Part shown: piece by piece, positions 36,730-45,984 of the stretch
Numbering within the stretch: the first letter of the stretch is position 1
Layout of the letters: the number at the start of each line of letters is the position of its first letter
Assembly (NCBI GenBank): GCA_947453725.1
Contig: CANGHH010000008.1
Location: forward strand, 62,001 to 126,000
Reading direction: 5' to 3'
DNA length: 64,000 nt
Origin: Betaproteobacteria bacterium
Lineage (GTDB): Bacteria; Pseudomonadota; Gammaproteobacteria; Burkholderiales; Burkholderiaceae_C
The notes under the pieces: generated by a model
What the model was told of the DNA's origin: nothing
The model's database searches: none
Seen by the model: only the letters and a program-made list of their open reading frames with translations
Made by a program: the position numbers and the translations under genes

Positions 36730-36888
36730 CGTGGTCGGGTCGTTCGGCTTTTTCCAGGGGCGAGTGCCCGGCTGGGCGGACTCTACAAACTGATCTTATG
36801 GTTTCAAACTACAGACTTATTGCTTGCTTAGATCAATTTAGATATAACTGTTTGGCGGCTGCCGATCGCGGCTCTCTACAATCGAGCG
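36730..36888. promoter_or_regulatory. Divergent promoter region, cysI and patatin-like gene
   Basis: This gap is much richer in A+T than its surroundings. On the minus strand it has TTATATCTAAATTGATCTAAG, a run of the kind bound by CysB in sulfur operons. On the plus strand TACAAT (36877–36882) is a reasonable -10 for the patatin gene. CysB binding is an inference from composition and context. Confidence 0.4.
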
Positions 36889-37800
36889 ATGAACCGCCGC
36901 CTGCTGTGCCACGGGCTCCTCGGAGCCACCCTGATCGCAGCGCTCAGCGCCTGCCAGAGCCCGCCGCTGGTCGTCCAGCTGCCGACCACGCCCTTGCCGC
37001 CACCGGTAGAGCCCAGGGTCCTGCGACTGCCGCGCATCGGCCTGGCGCTGGGTGGCGGCGCGGCGCGCGGCTTCGCCCACATCGGCGTGATCCAGGTGCT
37101 GGAAGAAGCCGGCATCAAGCCCGATCTGGTGGTCGGGACCTCGGCCGGCAGCCTGGTGGCGGCGATGTACGCCTCGGGCAAGACCGGCGCCGAACTGGCC
37201 GCGACCGCGCAGACGATGGACGAAGGCACGATCACCGACTGGTCTTTCCCGGCGCGCGGGCTGATCCGCGGCGAGGCGCTGGCGCGCTACGTGCGCGAGC
37301 AGACCGGCAACCGCAGCATCGAACAGATGAAGCTGCCGCTGGGCATCGTCGCCACCGACCTCGACAACGGTGCGGCAGTCCTGTTTCAGCGTGGCGACAC
37401 CGGCGCTGCGGTGCGTGCGAGCAGCGCCGTGCCGGCGGTCTTCCAGCCGGTGCGCATCGGCACACGGGAATATGTCGACGGCGGGCTGGTGTCGCCAGTG
37501 CCGGTGCGCTTTGCGCGGCAGATGGGCGCCGAGATGGTCATCGCGGTGGATATCTCGTCACCACCCGACGGCAACGCCACCACCGACATGATGAAGCTGC
37601 TGCTGCAGACCTTCGCCATCATGGGCAAGAGCATCAACCAGTTCGAATTGCGCGACGCCGACTTTCTGCTGCGGCCCGCGCTGACGGGTGTGTCCAGCGC
37701 CGACTTCACCGCACGGCTGAGGGCGATACAGGCCGGTCGCGAGGTCGCACTGCGCCAGCTGCCCGAGTTGCGGGCCAAGATCCGGTCGATGATGCGCTGA
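36889..37800 (+). CDS. Patatin-like phospholipase, lipoprotein
   Basis: A 303-residue protein with a lipoprotein signal peptide; the lipobox Cys is in LSACQSP near residue 22, so it is probably anchored in a membrane. The patatin domain follows: oxyanion GGGAARGFAH near 50, nucleophile GTSAGS near 82 and the catalytic Asp in DGGLVSPVPV near 200. This Ser-Asp dyad hydrolyses acyl esters, as in the RssA family. A Pro-rich linker separates the anchor from the domain. The physiological lipid is unknown. It is a single gene, divergent from cysI and convergent with the phasin gene. Confidence 0.92.
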   Translation: MNRRLLCHGLLGATLIAALSACQSPPLVVQLPTTPLPPPVEPRVLRLPRIGLALGGGAARGFAHIGVIQVLEEAGIKPDLVVGTSAGSLVAAMYASGKTGAELAATAQTMDEGTITDWSFPARGLIRGEALARYVREQTGNRSIEQMKLPLGIVATDLDNGAAVLFQRGDTGAAVRASSAVPAVFQPVRIGTREYVDGGLVSPVPVRFARQMGAEMVIAVDISSPPDGNATTDMMKLLLQTFAIMGKSINQFELRDADFLLRPALTGVSSADFTARLRAIQAGREVALRQLPELRAKIRSMMR

Positions 37801-37833
37801 CGGCCGGCGCCAGCGGGCGGCGGACAAAGAAAA

Positions 37834-37858
37834 GAGCCCGGCGCACAGCGCCGGGCTC
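37834..37858 (-). terminator. Strong terminator for the phasin transcript
   Basis: GAGCCCGGCGC pairs with GCGCCGGGCTC across a 3-base loop. On the minus strand it is followed by TTTTCTTTG, a classic rho-independent terminator. On the plus strand the T-run is poor, but it may also stop the patatin transcript. A further perfect hairpin (GACCGTGC-GCAG-GCACGGTC, 38001–38020) lies just past the phasin stop without a T-run. Confidence 0.85.
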
Positions 37859-38028
37859 AATGACTTTCCACACGAGAGACCCGAGAGTGGGGCTCTCAGG
37901 CCCTGGATAGAGCCTGCCGCTTCAGAAAAGTTCAGTCTGAATGCGGTTTTATTGCGATCAGGCTGCCCGTCGCAGAACGCCGGGCCGGCTGGCAACGCGA
38001 GACCGTGCGCAGGCACGGTCGCACGTCC

Positions 38029-38589
38029 TCAAGCCGACTTCTTGCCCTTGGCGGCAGAACCGGCGGCCTTGACGGCCGTGTTGGTCATCGCCGTGAAGTT
38101 GGCTTCAGCGGCTTCGGTGGCTTGCTTGGCAGCCTTGTTGACGCTTTCGTAGGCGTTGTTGGCGGCGGCGACGGCCGACTTCACCAGCGCCACGGCGCTT
38201 TCGCTGCCGGCGGGGGCATTCTTGACGGCGGTGTCGACCAGGGCCAGCACCTTCTTCTGGTTGTCGGCCATCGTGGCTTCGGCGGCCTTGGTGACTTCAG
38301 CGCCGGTGCCGGCGACGATGTCGTACAGGTGACGGCTGTAGGCGGCGGCCTTTTCGGCGGCCGGTTGCAACAGGCCGGCTTGCAGGCTCATCAGCTCTTG
38401 CGCGTCCTTGACCGACAGGGCGGCCTGGGTCGATTCGGCAACTTCGGCCAGCGAGGTCTTGGCGACCTGCAGGTTCAGTTCGACCAGCTTTTCGACGCCT
38501 TCGAAAGCCTTGGCGGTCAGGCCGAACAGGGTTTCGATGCTGGCTTTCTGGGCGGCCAGGAATTGCTCGTTGTTGAACGTGGTGGTCAT
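38029..38589 (-). CDS. phaP: Phasin (polyhydroxyalkanoate granule protein)
   Basis: A 186-residue, Ala-rich, amphipathic helical protein with no membrane segment. The N-terminal [20 protein letters not shown] and [15 protein letters not shown] match the Phasin_2 family of Burkholderiales, and it ends in a Lys-rich tail. It coats intracellular PHA granules and controls their number. The start has GGAG seven bases upstream. Two identical 17-bp boxes upstream (38645–38661, 38704–38720) are probable PhaR sites. A hairpin and a strong terminator follow, consistent with a short, abundant message. Confidence 0.94.
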   Translation of the reverse strand: MTTTFNNEQFLAAQKASIETLFGLTAKAFEGVEKLVELNLQVAKTSLAEVAESTQAALSVKDAQELMSLQAGLLQPAAEKAAAYSRHLYDIVAGTGAEVTKAAEATMADNQKKVLALVDTAVKNAPAGSESAVALVKSAVAAANNAYESVNKAAKQATEAAEANFTAMTNTAVKAAGSAAKGKKSA

Positions 38590-38644
38590 GGTGTTTCTCC
38601 GTGGAAATTGAGGACTGAGGCCATTGCCGCGCTACCCGCACAAA

Positions 38645-38661
38645 TTGCTGCGCTGCAACAT
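38645..38661. promoter_or_regulatory. PhaR-like box 1
   Basis: TTGCTGCGCTGCAACAT occurs here and again at 38704–38720, identical over 17 bases and 59 bases apart. GC-rich TGC/GCA repeats of this kind are bound by the PHA-sensing repressor PhaR upstream of phasin genes. This copy is 56 bases from the phasin start. Confidence 0.55.
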
Positions 38662-38703
38662 GAGGTGAAGTATAGGGTGGTCCCGCTGGCGTGCAAGTGT
38701 TTT

Positions 38704-38720
38704 TTGCTGCGCTGCAACAT
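38704..38720. promoter_or_regulatory. PhaR-like box 2
   Basis: Second identical copy of the 17-bp box, preceded by a short T-run. It lies 30 bases before the GTG of the divergent deacetylase-like gene, so the same repressor could control both directions. Confidence 0.55.
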
Positions 38721-38749
38721 TCTAGGGATGGCTTCCTAGAATCTGCGCC

Positions 38750-39715
38750 GTGCAAGCCTTCCACGCCGACGCCTTCGTGCTGCCTTTGCCTGCCGGCCAC
38801 CGCTTTCCGATGGTCAAGTACAGCCTGCTTCGCGAGGCCGTCACGGCCACGCTGCCGGCCGTGCGGGTGGCCGAGGCCCCGCCCGCCAGCGACGGTGAAC
38901 TGGCACTGGCGCACGACCCGGCCTGGATCAGCGCCGTCGTCGAAGGCACCACCTCGACGGCGCAGCAGCGCGAGATCGGCTTTCCCTGGTCGGCACAGAT
39001 GGTGGACAGGGCGCGGCGCTCGGTGGGCGCCACGATCGCGGCGGCGCGCTGTGCCTTGTTCGCGGGCGAGGGCGTGGCGGCCAACTTGGCCGGCGGCACC
39101 CACCACGCGCAGGCGCACCAGGGTTCGGGTTACTGTGTCTTCAACGACGTGGCGGTGGCCGCGCGGCTGATGCAGGCCGAGTGGCACCGCCATGCGCAAG
39201 GCAGCGCCCGGGCCTTGCTGCGCGTCATCGTCATCGACCTCGACGTGCACCAGGGGAACGGCACCGCGGCCATCTTCCGTGACGACCCGACGGTGTTCAC
39301 GCTGTCGCTGCACGGCGCGCGCAATTACCCGTTTCGCAAGGCGGTCAGCGACCTCGACGTCGAACTGCCCGACGGCTGCGCCGATGACGCCTACCTGGCG
39401 GCGCTGGACAGCGCGCTGGCGCAGGCCTGGGCGCGCCACACCGACGGGCCGCCCGGCCTGGCCTTCTACCTGGCCGGGGCCGACGCGCACGAGGGCGACC
39501 GGCTGGGCCGCCTGAAGCTCAGCGACGCGGGCATGGTCGAGCGCGACCGGCGGGTGTTTGCGGCGCTGGCCGCCCGGCGCATACCGGTCGCTGTGGCCAT
39601 GGCCGGCGGCTATGGCCACGACATCGCCACCACGGTGGGCGTGCACCGCCGCACGCTGGCCGAAGCGGTCGGTGCCTGGCAGGCCTGGGCGCGCGCAGCC
39701 GCCAGCCGCCGGTGA
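38750..39715 (+). CDS. Histone-deacetylase-family zinc hydrolase (AcuC/APAH-like)
   Basis: A 321-residue zinc enzyme of the arginase/deacetylase fold. Seen are GGTHHAQ near residue 109 (paired active-site His), IDLDVHQGNGT near 163 (zinc Asp and His), GADAHEGD near 244 (second zinc Asp) and AGGYGHD near 283. Bacterial members deacetylate acetyl-polyamines, acetyl-lysine or unknown amides. The start is GTG at 38750. It opens a four-gene plus-strand operon with a thioesterase 4 bases downstream. It shares the upstream region with the phasin gene. Substrate unknown. Confidence 0.88.
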   Translation: MQAFHADAFVLPLPAGHRFPMVKYSLLREAVTATLPAVRVAEAPPASDGELALAHDPAWISAVVEGTTSTAQQREIGFPWSAQMVDRARRSVGATIAAARCALFAGEGVAANLAGGTHHAQAHQGSGYCVFNDVAVAARLMQAEWHRHAQGSARALLRVIVIDLDVHQGNGTAAIFRDDPTVFTLSLHGARNYPFRKAVSDLDVELPDGCADDAYLAALDSALAQAWARHTDGPPGLAFYLAGADAHEGDRLGRLKLSDAGMVERDRRVFAALAARRIPVAVAMAGGYGHDIATTVGVHRRTLAEAVGAWQAWARAAASRR

Positions 39716-39719
39716 AAGA

Positions 39720-40169
39720 ATGCAGCTCATGAGCGAACGCCCCAAGCCGCTGCCACGCGAGCACTACGCGCACTTCCAGGCCATCAGCACGCGCTGGATG
39801 GACAACGACGTCTACGGCCACGTCAACAACGTCGTGCACTACAGCTTCTTCGACACGGCGGTGAACCGTTACCTGATCGAAGCCGGTGCGCTCGACATCC
39901 ACGCCGGCGCCGTCATCGGCCTGGTGGTGCAGACGCAGTGCCACTACTTCGACAGCCTGGCCTTCCCGCAGACCGTGCACGCCGGCATCCGCGTGGCCCA
40001 CCTGGGGCGCTCCAGCGTGCGCTACGAGCTGGGGCTCTACGCCGACGACTCGCCGCTGTCGGCCGCCATCGGTTCCTTCGTCCATGTCTACGTCGACCGC
40101 GCGAGCCGGCGCCCGGTGCCTGTGCCCGATGCGCTGCGGGCGGCCCTGACACCGCTGTTGCGAAGCTGA
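39720..40169 (+). CDS. Acyl-CoA thioesterase (4HBT/YbgC-like hotdog fold)
   Basis: A 149-residue hotdog-fold thioesterase. The motif [21 protein letters not shown] near residue 27 holds the catalytic Asp and the GHVNN loop of the 4-hydroxybenzoyl-CoA thioesterase family. [14 protein letters not shown] is the central strand pair. It cleaves acyl-CoA to free acid in the cytoplasm; chain length cannot be read. The ATG at 39720 follows GAAAGA and is preferred to the Met three codons later. It is probably translated together with the preceding deacetylase-like gene. Confidence 0.87.
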   Translation: MQLMSERPKPLPREHYAHFQAISTRWMDNDVYGHVNNVVHYSFFDTAVNRYLIEAGALDIHAGAVIGLVVQTQCHYFDSLAFPQTVHAGIRVAHLGRSSVRYELGLYADDSPLSAAIGSFVHVYVDRASRRPVPVPDALRAALTPLLRS

Positions 40170-40194
40170 ATCCAACCTGCAAGTGCCAACCCGC

Positions 40195-40893
40195 ATGACA
40201 CCCACCCCTGACTCCATCGCAGCCGTCGATACCGCCATCACCGGCCGCCGTTCGCTGCGCGCCTTCCTGCCGACGCCGGTGCCGCGCGAGCTGGTCGAGC
40301 AGATCCTGGCCGTCGCGGCGCGTTCGCCCTCGGGCACCAACACGCAGCCGTGGCGGGTGCACGTGCTGACGGGCGCCGCGAAAGAGGCGCTCTCGCGCGA
40401 CATCCTGGCCGCCTTCGACGACCCGGTCGAGCGCGCCCGGCACAGCGAGCCCTACGCCTATTACCCGACCGAATGGCGCAGCCCCTACATCGAGCGTCGG
40501 CGCAAGGTCGGCTGGGACCTGTACAGCCTGCTCGGCATCGCCAAGACCGACAAGGCTGCGATGCATGCCCAGCATGCCCGCAACTACCGCTTCTTCGATG
40601 CGCCGGTCGGGCTGATGTTCACCATCGACCGCGTGATGCAGCAGGGCAGCTGGCTGGACTACGGCATGTTCCTGCAGAGCCTGATGGTCGCGGCGCGCGC
40701 CCGCGGGCTGGACACCTGCCCGCAAGCCGCGTTCACCCAGTTCCACCGCATCATTGCGCAGCACCTGAAGCTGGGACCGGACGAGATCCTGGTCTGCGGC
40801 ATGTCGCTGGGCCATGCCGATCCGGCCGCCGTGGCCAACCAACTCGTCACCGAGCGCGAGCCGGTGGCGGCCTTCACGCAGTTCCATGAATGA
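40195..40893 (+). CDS. Nitroreductase-family flavoprotein
   Basis: A 232-residue FMN-dependent oxidoreductase. [15 protein letters not shown] near residue 17 binds FMN phosphate, [16 protein letters not shown] near 43 is the family FMN loop, and DTCPQAAF and GMSLGHAD near the C-terminus complete the site. Natural substrates of such enzymes are varied (quinones, nitro compounds, enones). It lies 25 bases after the thioesterase and its stop overlaps a possible upstream start of the next gene. An in-frame GTG at 40183 is an alternative start. Confidence 0.9.
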   Translation: MTPTPDSIAAVDTAITGRRSLRAFLPTPVPRELVEQILAVAARSPSGTNTQPWRVHVLTGAAKEALSRDILAAFDDPVERARHSEPYAYYPTEWRSPYIERRRKVGWDLYSLLGIAKTDKAAMHAQHARNYRFFDAPVGLMFTIDRVMQQGSWLDYGMFLQSLMVAARARGLDTCPQAAFTQFHRIIAQHLKLGPDEILVCGMSLGHADPAAVANQLVTEREPVAAFTQFHE

Positions 40894-40906
40894 CCGCCGT
40901 GCCGCC

Positions 40907-41896
40907 ATGACCCGACCCCGCGTTCTCGTTGCCCGCGCCGTCTTCCCCGAAGTCGTGGCCCGCTTGCGCGAGCATTTCGACGTGGAGGACAACCCGTCCG
41001 ACATCATTTACACGCCGGCTGAATTGATCGCCCGCCTGCAGGGCAAGCAAGGCGCCTTGACCACCGGCAGCGAGCGCATCGGCGCCGACTTGCTGGCTGC
41101 CTGCCCCGAACTGCGCGTGGTCGCCAACATGGCGGTGGGCTACAACAATTTCGACATCGCGGCCTGCAATGCGGCTGGCGTGCTGGCCACCAACACGCCC
41201 GACGTGCTGACCGAGACGACGGCCGACTTCGGCTTCGCACTGATGATGGCCACCGCCCGCCGCATGGCCGAAAGCGAACGTTTTCTGCGCCGCGGCGAGT
41301 GGACGCGCTGGGCCTACGACATGTTCACCGGCAGCGACGTGCACGGCGCCGCGCTGGGCATCCTGGGCATGGGCCGCATCGGCCAGGCCATCGCGCGGCG
41401 CGGCGCGCTGGGCTTCGGCATGCAGGTGAGCTATCACAACCGCTCACGCCTGCCGGCGGAAACCGAGGCTGAACTCGGTGCACGTTACGTCAGCAAGGCC
41501 GAGTTGCTGGCCCAGGCCGACCACCTGCTGCTGGTGCTGCCGTATTCGGCCGACAGCCACCACGCCATCGGCGCGGCCGAACTGGCGCAGATGAAGCCCA
41601 CGGCCACGCTGACCAACATCGCCCGCGGCGGCATCGTCGATGACGCGGCGCTGGCCGCTGCGCTGCGCGCGGGCCGTATCGCCGCCGCCGGGCTGGACGT
41701 CTTCGAAGGCGAGCCGGCGGTCCACCCCGACCTGCTGACGCTGCCCAACGTGGTGCTGACGCCGCACATCGCCAGCGCCAGCCTGGCCACGCGGCGGGCG
41801 ATGGCCAAGCTGGCCGCCGACAACCTGATCGCGGCGCTGACTGGCGGGGTCGCCCCGACGCCGATCAACGCCGCCGCGCTGCTCAGGCCTTCCTGA
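40907..41896 (+). CDS. D-2-hydroxyacid dehydrogenase (glyoxylate/hydroxypyruvate reductase-like)
   Basis: A 329-residue NAD(P)-dependent dehydrogenase. The NAD loop is LGILGMGRIGQAIARR near residue 150, the substrate Arg lies in NIARGGIVDD near 238, the Glu in LDVFEGEP near 263 and the catalytic His in TPHIASAS near 285. It looks closest to GhrB/glycerate dehydrogenases. An alternative ATG at 40886 would overlap the nitroreductase stop. It is the last gene of the operon. Its end overlaps the convergent Mo oxidoreductase gene by 14 bases. Confidence 0.9.
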   Translation: MTRPRVLVARAVFPEVVARLREHFDVEDNPSDIIYTPAELIARLQGKQGALTTGSERIGADLLAACPELRVVANMAVGYNNFDIAACNAAGVLATNTPDVLTETTADFGFALMMATARRMAESERFLRRGEWTRWAYDMFTGSDVHGAALGILGMGRIGQAIARRGALGFGMQVSYHNRSRLPAETEAELGARYVSKAELLAQADHLLLVLPYSADSHHAIGAAELAQMKPTATLTNIARGGIVDDAALAAALRAGRIAAAGLDVFEGEPAVHPDLLTLPNVVLTPHIASASLATRRAMAKLAADNLIAALTGGVAPTPINAAALLRPS

Positions 41897-44033
41897 ACTG
41901 GGCTGCGGCTATCGGCAGCGTGCGCACCCGCTGGCCGGTCAGCGCGAACAGCGCGTTGACGACCGCCGGCGCGATCGGCGGCGTGCCCGGCTCGCCGACG
42001 CCGCCCGGCGCTTCGCTGCTCTTCACGATGTGCACTTCCACCTTGGGCATCTCGTTCATGCGGAGCATCGGGTACTGGTGGAAGTTGCCCTGCTCGACGC
42101 GGCCGTCCTTGAAGCTGATCTTGCCGTAGAGCGCTGCCGTCAGGCCGTAGACGATGGCGCCTTCGATCTGCCGCTCGATGGTCAGCGGGTTGACCGTCAT
42201 GCCGCAGTCCACCGCCGCCACCACGCGGTGTACCCGCGGCGTGCCGTCGGCGCCGAGGCTGACCTCGGCCACCTCGGCCACATAGCTGCCGAAGCTGGAC
42301 ACCACGGCGATGCCGCGCGCCACGCCCTTGGGCAGCGGCTGGCCCCAGCCGGCCTTCTGCGCGGCCAGTTCCAGCACCGCCTTGTGGCGCGGTGACTTGG
42401 CCAGCAGCGTGCGGCGGAACTCGAAAGGATCCTTGCCGGCGGCTGCGGCCATCTCGTCGATGAAGCCTTCGGTGAAGAAGCCGTTCTGCGAATGGCCGAC
42501 CGAGCGCCAGAACCAGACCTGCGGACCGGGTTCCTGACGGCCGTAGGCGATGCGCTGGTTGGGGATGTCGTAGGGGTGGTCGACCAGGCCTTCCAGGGCC
42601 ATCGCATCGACGCCGTTGGCGGGGATCTGCATGAAGCCCGAACCGGCCATGATCGACGGCGAACCGACACCCGCCTTCAGCATCGTCAGCGAACCCTGCT
42701 CATCGAGCGCACCGCTGAAGCGGACCACCGAAGGCGGACGGTAGAAGCCGGCCGCCATGTCGTCCTCGCGGGTGTAGATCAGCTTCACCGGCTTGCCGCT
42801 GAGCTTGCTGAGCAAGGTCGCGTCGATGGTGAAGTCGGGCGCGAAGCGGCGGCCGAAGCCGCCGCCGAGCAGCAGGGTGTTGATCTTGACCTTGGCCGGC
42901 GTGACCTGCGCAACCTGGCCCAGGATGCCTTGCGCCGGGCCCTGGCTTTGCGTGCCGGCCCAGATCTCGACGCTGTCGCCCTGCACCCAGGCGGTGCAGT
43001 TCAGCGGCTCCATGCAGGCGTGTGCCAGATACGGCGCTTCGTAGCGCGCGTCCAGCGTCTTGGTGGCGGTGGCCGTGGCGTCGCGCGGGTTGCCCCGGTC
43101 GAGCGCCACGGCGTCGGCTTCGCGGGCGCCCTGGTCCAGCAGCTCGCTGATGGCGGCGCTGTTCAGCGTGGCGGCAGCACCGAGGTCCCATTGCACCGCC
43201 AGCGCGTCGCGGCCCTGCTTGGCGGCCCAGTAGCCGGTGGCCAGCACGGCCACGCCCGAGGGCAGGTTGATGACCTGCCGCACGCCCTTGACGGCCTTGG
43301 CCGCAGCTTCGTTGACGAGCTTGGGCTTGGCGCCGGCGGCCGGCGCGCGGGCCATCACGGCCACGAGCATGCCGGGGACCTGGGCGTCGATGCCGAAGCG
43401 CGCACTGCCGTTGCTCTTGGCCTGCGTGTCCAGGCGCCGGGTCGGCTTGCCCAGCAGCTTGAAGGCGGGGCTGTCCTTCAGCTTCGGCTGGGCGGGCACC
43501 GGCAGCTTGGAAGCGGCTGCCACCAGCGAGCCGTAACTCGCCTTCTTGCCGCCCGGTCCGCTGACCACGCCCTGGGCGGTGCTCAGCCTCGAGGCATCGA
43601 CCTGCCATTGCGCGGCGGCCGCGGCCACCAGCATTTCACGTGCGGCAGCGCCGGCCTGGCGCATCGGCAGCCAGTTGGCGCGGACCGTGGTCGAGCCGCC
43701 GGTGGCCTGCATGCCGAACATGGGGTTGTTGTAGGCCTGGTCGACCGGCGCCTGCTCGACGCCGACCAGCGCCCAGTCGGCGTCGAGCTCTTCGGCGACC
43801 AGCATCGGAATCGCGGTCAGCACGCCCTGGCCCATTTCGGAAGAACCGCAGACCACCGTCACGCGGTTGTCGCTGGCGATGCGCACATAGGCGCTGAGCG
43901 CGGTGGCGCCGGCCACGGCCGCGCGGCCGCTGGCCGGCAGCGCGAAGGCGACGACCAGCGCGCCGCCACTCTGCAGGAAGGCGCGGCGCGACGGTCCGGC
44001 GGGGGTGGCGTTCGGATCGATGTGGGGGTCCAT
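41883..44033 (-). CDS. Mo-binding subunit of IorB-type aldehyde/isoquinoline oxidoreductase
   Basis: A 716-residue molybdopterin protein of the IorB branch of the xanthine oxidase family. A twin-Arg signal is present: SRRAFLQSGGALVVAFALP, so export by Tat is expected. SSEMGQGVLTAIPMLVAEEL near residue 67, the Mo-cofactor motif GGGFGRRFAPDF near 400 and the catalytic Glu in GVGEPGTPPIAPAVV near 680 are intact. It works with the 155-residue iron-sulfur subunit encoded 2 bases upstream; electrons in this type go to a cytochrome rather than FAD. Oxidation of an aldehyde or N-heterocycle is expected. It is not similar in plan to the CoxLMS enzyme at 19–22.7 kb. Confidence 0.9.
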   Translation of the reverse strand: MDPHIDPNATPAGPSRRAFLQSGGALVVAFALPASGRAAVAGATALSAYVRIASDNRVTVVCGSSEMGQGVLTAIPMLVAEELDADWALVGVEQAPVDQAYNNPMFGMQATGGSTTVRANWLPMRQAGAAAREMLVAAAAAQWQVDASRLSTAQGVVSGPGGKKASYGSLVAAASKLPVPAQPKLKDSPAFKLLGKPTRRLDTQAKSNGSARFGIDAQVPGMLVAVMARAPAAGAKPKLVNEAAAKAVKGVRQVINLPSGVAVLATGYWAAKQGRDALAVQWDLGAAATLNSAAISELLDQGAREADAVALDRGNPRDATATATKTLDARYEAPYLAHACMEPLNCTAWVQGDSVEIWAGTQSQGPAQGILGQVAQVTPAKVKINTLLLGGGFGRRFAPDFTIDATLLSKLSGKPVKLIYTREDDMAAGFYRPPSVVRFSGALDEQGSLTMLKAGVGSPSIMAGSGFMQIPANGVDAMALEGLVDHPYDIPNQRIAYGRQEPGPQVWFWRSVGHSQNGFFTEGFIDEMAAAAGKDPFEFRRTLLAKSPRHKAVLELAAQKAGWGQPLPKGVARGIAVVSSFGSYVAEVAEVSLGADGTPRVHRVVAAVDCGMTVNPLTIERQIEGAIVYGLTAALYGKISFKDGRVEQGNFHQYPMLRMNEMPKVEVHIVKSSEAPGGVGEPGTPPIAPAVVNALFALTGQRVRTLPIAAAQFRKA

Positions 44034-44035
44034 GC

Positions 44036-44503
44036 TCAGCCCGCCTTGTGCAAGGTGACCGCGGCGGTCTTGATGGCCGCGCGGATGTGGTTGTAGGTGC
44101 CGCAGCGGCAGACGTTGCCACTCATCGCGGTGTCGATGTCGGCGTCGCTGGGCTGCTTGTTCTTGGTCAGCATGGCGCAGGCGCTCATGATCTGGCCGCT
44201 CTGGCAGTAGCCGCATTGCGGCACGTCGTGCGCCACCCAGGCGGCCTGCAGGGCCTTGCCGGCGGGCGTGGCGGCCAGCGCTTCGATGGTGGTGACCCGT
44301 TTGCCGGCGACGCTTGCCAGTGGCGTGCTGCACGAACGCACCGCCACGCCGTCGACGTGCACGGTGCAGGCGCCGCACAGCGCCATGCCGCAGCCGAACT
44401 TGGTGCCGGTCAGCTGCAGGTCTTCGCGCAGCGCCCACAGCAGCGGCATGTCGGGTTCGGCATCGACCGAAACGGCCTTGCCATTCACATTCAGCTTCAA
44501 CAT
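44036..44503 (-). CDS. [2Fe-2S] subunit of IorAB-type oxidoreductase
   Basis: A 155-residue iron-sulfur subunit. The first cluster is bound by [16 protein letters not shown] and the Cys of RSCSTP, the second by [10 protein letters not shown] and NVCRCGTY. All cluster Cys are present. It has no signal peptide and would travel with its Tat-exported partner. The ATG at 44503 has GGAG eight bases upstream; a longer frame upstream is unlikely. It is the first gene of a two-gene minus-strand operon, divergent from rmuC. Confidence 0.93.
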   Translation of the reverse strand: MLKLNVNGKAVSVDAEPDMPLLWALREDLQLTGTKFGCGMALCGACTVHVDGVAVRSCSTPLASVAGKRVTTIEALAATPAGKALQAAWVAHDVPQCGYCQSGQIMSACAMLTKNKQPSDADIDTAMSGNVCRCGTYNHIRAAIKTAAVTLHKAG

Positions 44504-44577
44504 GCGGGACTCCTTCGTTCGAGGCCGCGGAGCGTACTGCAAGGCGCCCGGCCTTGCAGCCGCGGGGCTGAGACAAT

Positions 44578-45984
44578 ATGCCGATGCTTGAATGGATCGC
44601 GATGGCGCTGCTGGCGCTGAACCTGCTGCTGTTGATCGTGCTGGTCTGGCGGCGGACCCCGGACACCCGCGCTGCCGACGCCGCCGCCATTGCCGCCGCC
44701 AGTGCGGCCACTAGCGCAGGCATCGAAAGGCTGGAACGCGAACTGCGCGACGAACTGGGCCGCCAGGGTCTGACCACGCGCGGCGACCTCGGCACGTTCC
44801 AGCAGATGCTGTTGACCCAGGGCGGCGACACGGCGCGAACGCAGAACGAGCAGATCGATGGTTTCCGAACCCAGCTGGCGACCACCCAGCAGCAGACCGA
44901 GGCCGCGCTGCGCCGCTTCAGCGACACGCTGGGCGAACAGCTGCGGGCGCTGAGCGAAGCCAACGAACGGCGCCTGAACGAGGTGCGGCAGGCCGTCGAT
45001 GCGCGCCTGGTCTTGCTGCAGGAAGGCAACGAGAAGAAGCTCGACCAGATGCGCGCGACGGTCGATGAGAAGCTGCACGCCACGCTGGAAACGCGGCTCG
45101 GCGAAAGCTTCAAGCAGGTGGCCGACCGGCTGGAACAGGTCCACAAGGGCCTGGGCGAGATGCAGACGCTGGCCCGCGACGTCGGCGCGTTGAACCGCGT
45201 GCTGACCAACGTCAAGACGCGTGGCGTCTTCGGCGAGGTGCAACTGGCCGCGCTGCTGGAACAGGTCTTCACGCCCGAGCAGTACGCCACCAACGTGGCC
45301 ACCGTGCCGGGCAGCAACGACCGCGTCGAGTTCGCGATCCGCCTGCCGGGCCGTTCCGGCGGGCCGGGCGCCGGCGGGGCCGGGGACGCACCGCTGTGGC
45401 TGCCGATCGATGCCAAGTTCCCGCGCGAAGACTACGAACGCCTGCTCGATGCCTCGGAGCGCGCCGACGGACCGGCGATGGAAGCCGCCGGCAAGGCCAT
45501 CGAGACGCGGCTGAAGCTGGAAGCCCGCAGCATCCGCGACAAATACGTCTCGCCGCCGCACACGACCGACTTCGCCATCCTCTTCGTGCCGACCGAAGGC
45601 CTGTACGCCGAAGCGCTGCGCCGGCCCGGCCTGGCCGAGGCGCTGCAGCGCGAGCACAAGGTCATGCTGGCCGGCCCGACCACGCTGCTGGCGCTGCTGA
45701 ACAGTCTGCAGATGGGCTTTCGCACGCTCGTGCTGGAGAAGCGTTCGGCCGAGGTCTGGGAGGTGCTGGGCGCCGTCAAGACCGAGTTCGCCAAGTTCGG
45801 CGACGTGCTGGTCAAGACGCGCAAGAAGCTCGACGAAGCCGGCAGCACCATCGACCAGGCTTTCGTCCGCACGCGGGCCATGGAGCGCCAGCTGCGCAAG
45901 GTCGAATCGTTGCCCGACGAGCGTGCCGCACAACTGCTGCCGGGGCTGAACCAGCCGCTGCCCGACGACGATGCCGACGTCTGA
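44578..45984 (+). CDS. rmuC: DNA recombination protein RmuC
   Basis: A 468-residue protein with one N-terminal membrane segment ([18 protein letters not shown]), a long coiled coil (about 45–200) and the RmuC nuclease-like domain (about 215–440). Hallmarks are [32 protein letters not shown] and [12 protein letters not shown]. RmuC limits recombination at inverted repeats in E. coli; the mechanism is unclear. Its end overlaps the start of the next gene by 14 bases. Confidence 0.95.
   Translation: MPMLEWIAMALLALNLLLLIVLVWRRTPDTRAADAAAIAAASAATSAGIERLERELRDELGRQGLTTRGDLGTFQQMLLTQGGDTARTQNEQIDGFRTQLATTQQQTEAALRRFSDTLGEQLRALSEANERRLNEVRQAVDARLVLLQEGNEKKLDQMRATVDEKLHATLETRLGESFKQVADRLEQVHKGLGEMQTLARDVGALNRVLTNVKTRGVFGEVQLAALLEQVFTPEQYATNVATVPGSNDRVEFAIRLPGRSGGPGAGGAGDAPLWLPIDAKFPREDYERLLDASERADGPAMEAAGKAIETRLKLEARSIRDKYVSPPHTTDFAILFVPTEGLYAEALRRPGLAEALQREHKVMLAGPTTLLALLNSLQMGFRTLVLEKRSAEVWEVLGAVKTEFAKFGDVLVKTRKKLDEAGSTIDQAFVRTRAMERQLRKVESLPDERAAQLLPGLNQPLPDDDADV

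Noticed and set aside
41883-45416. A single 1177-codon fusion including the Mo subunit and upstream sequence
   Set aside because: The upstream part is antisense to rmuC and the iron-sulfur subunit; the Tat signal marks the true start at 44033.
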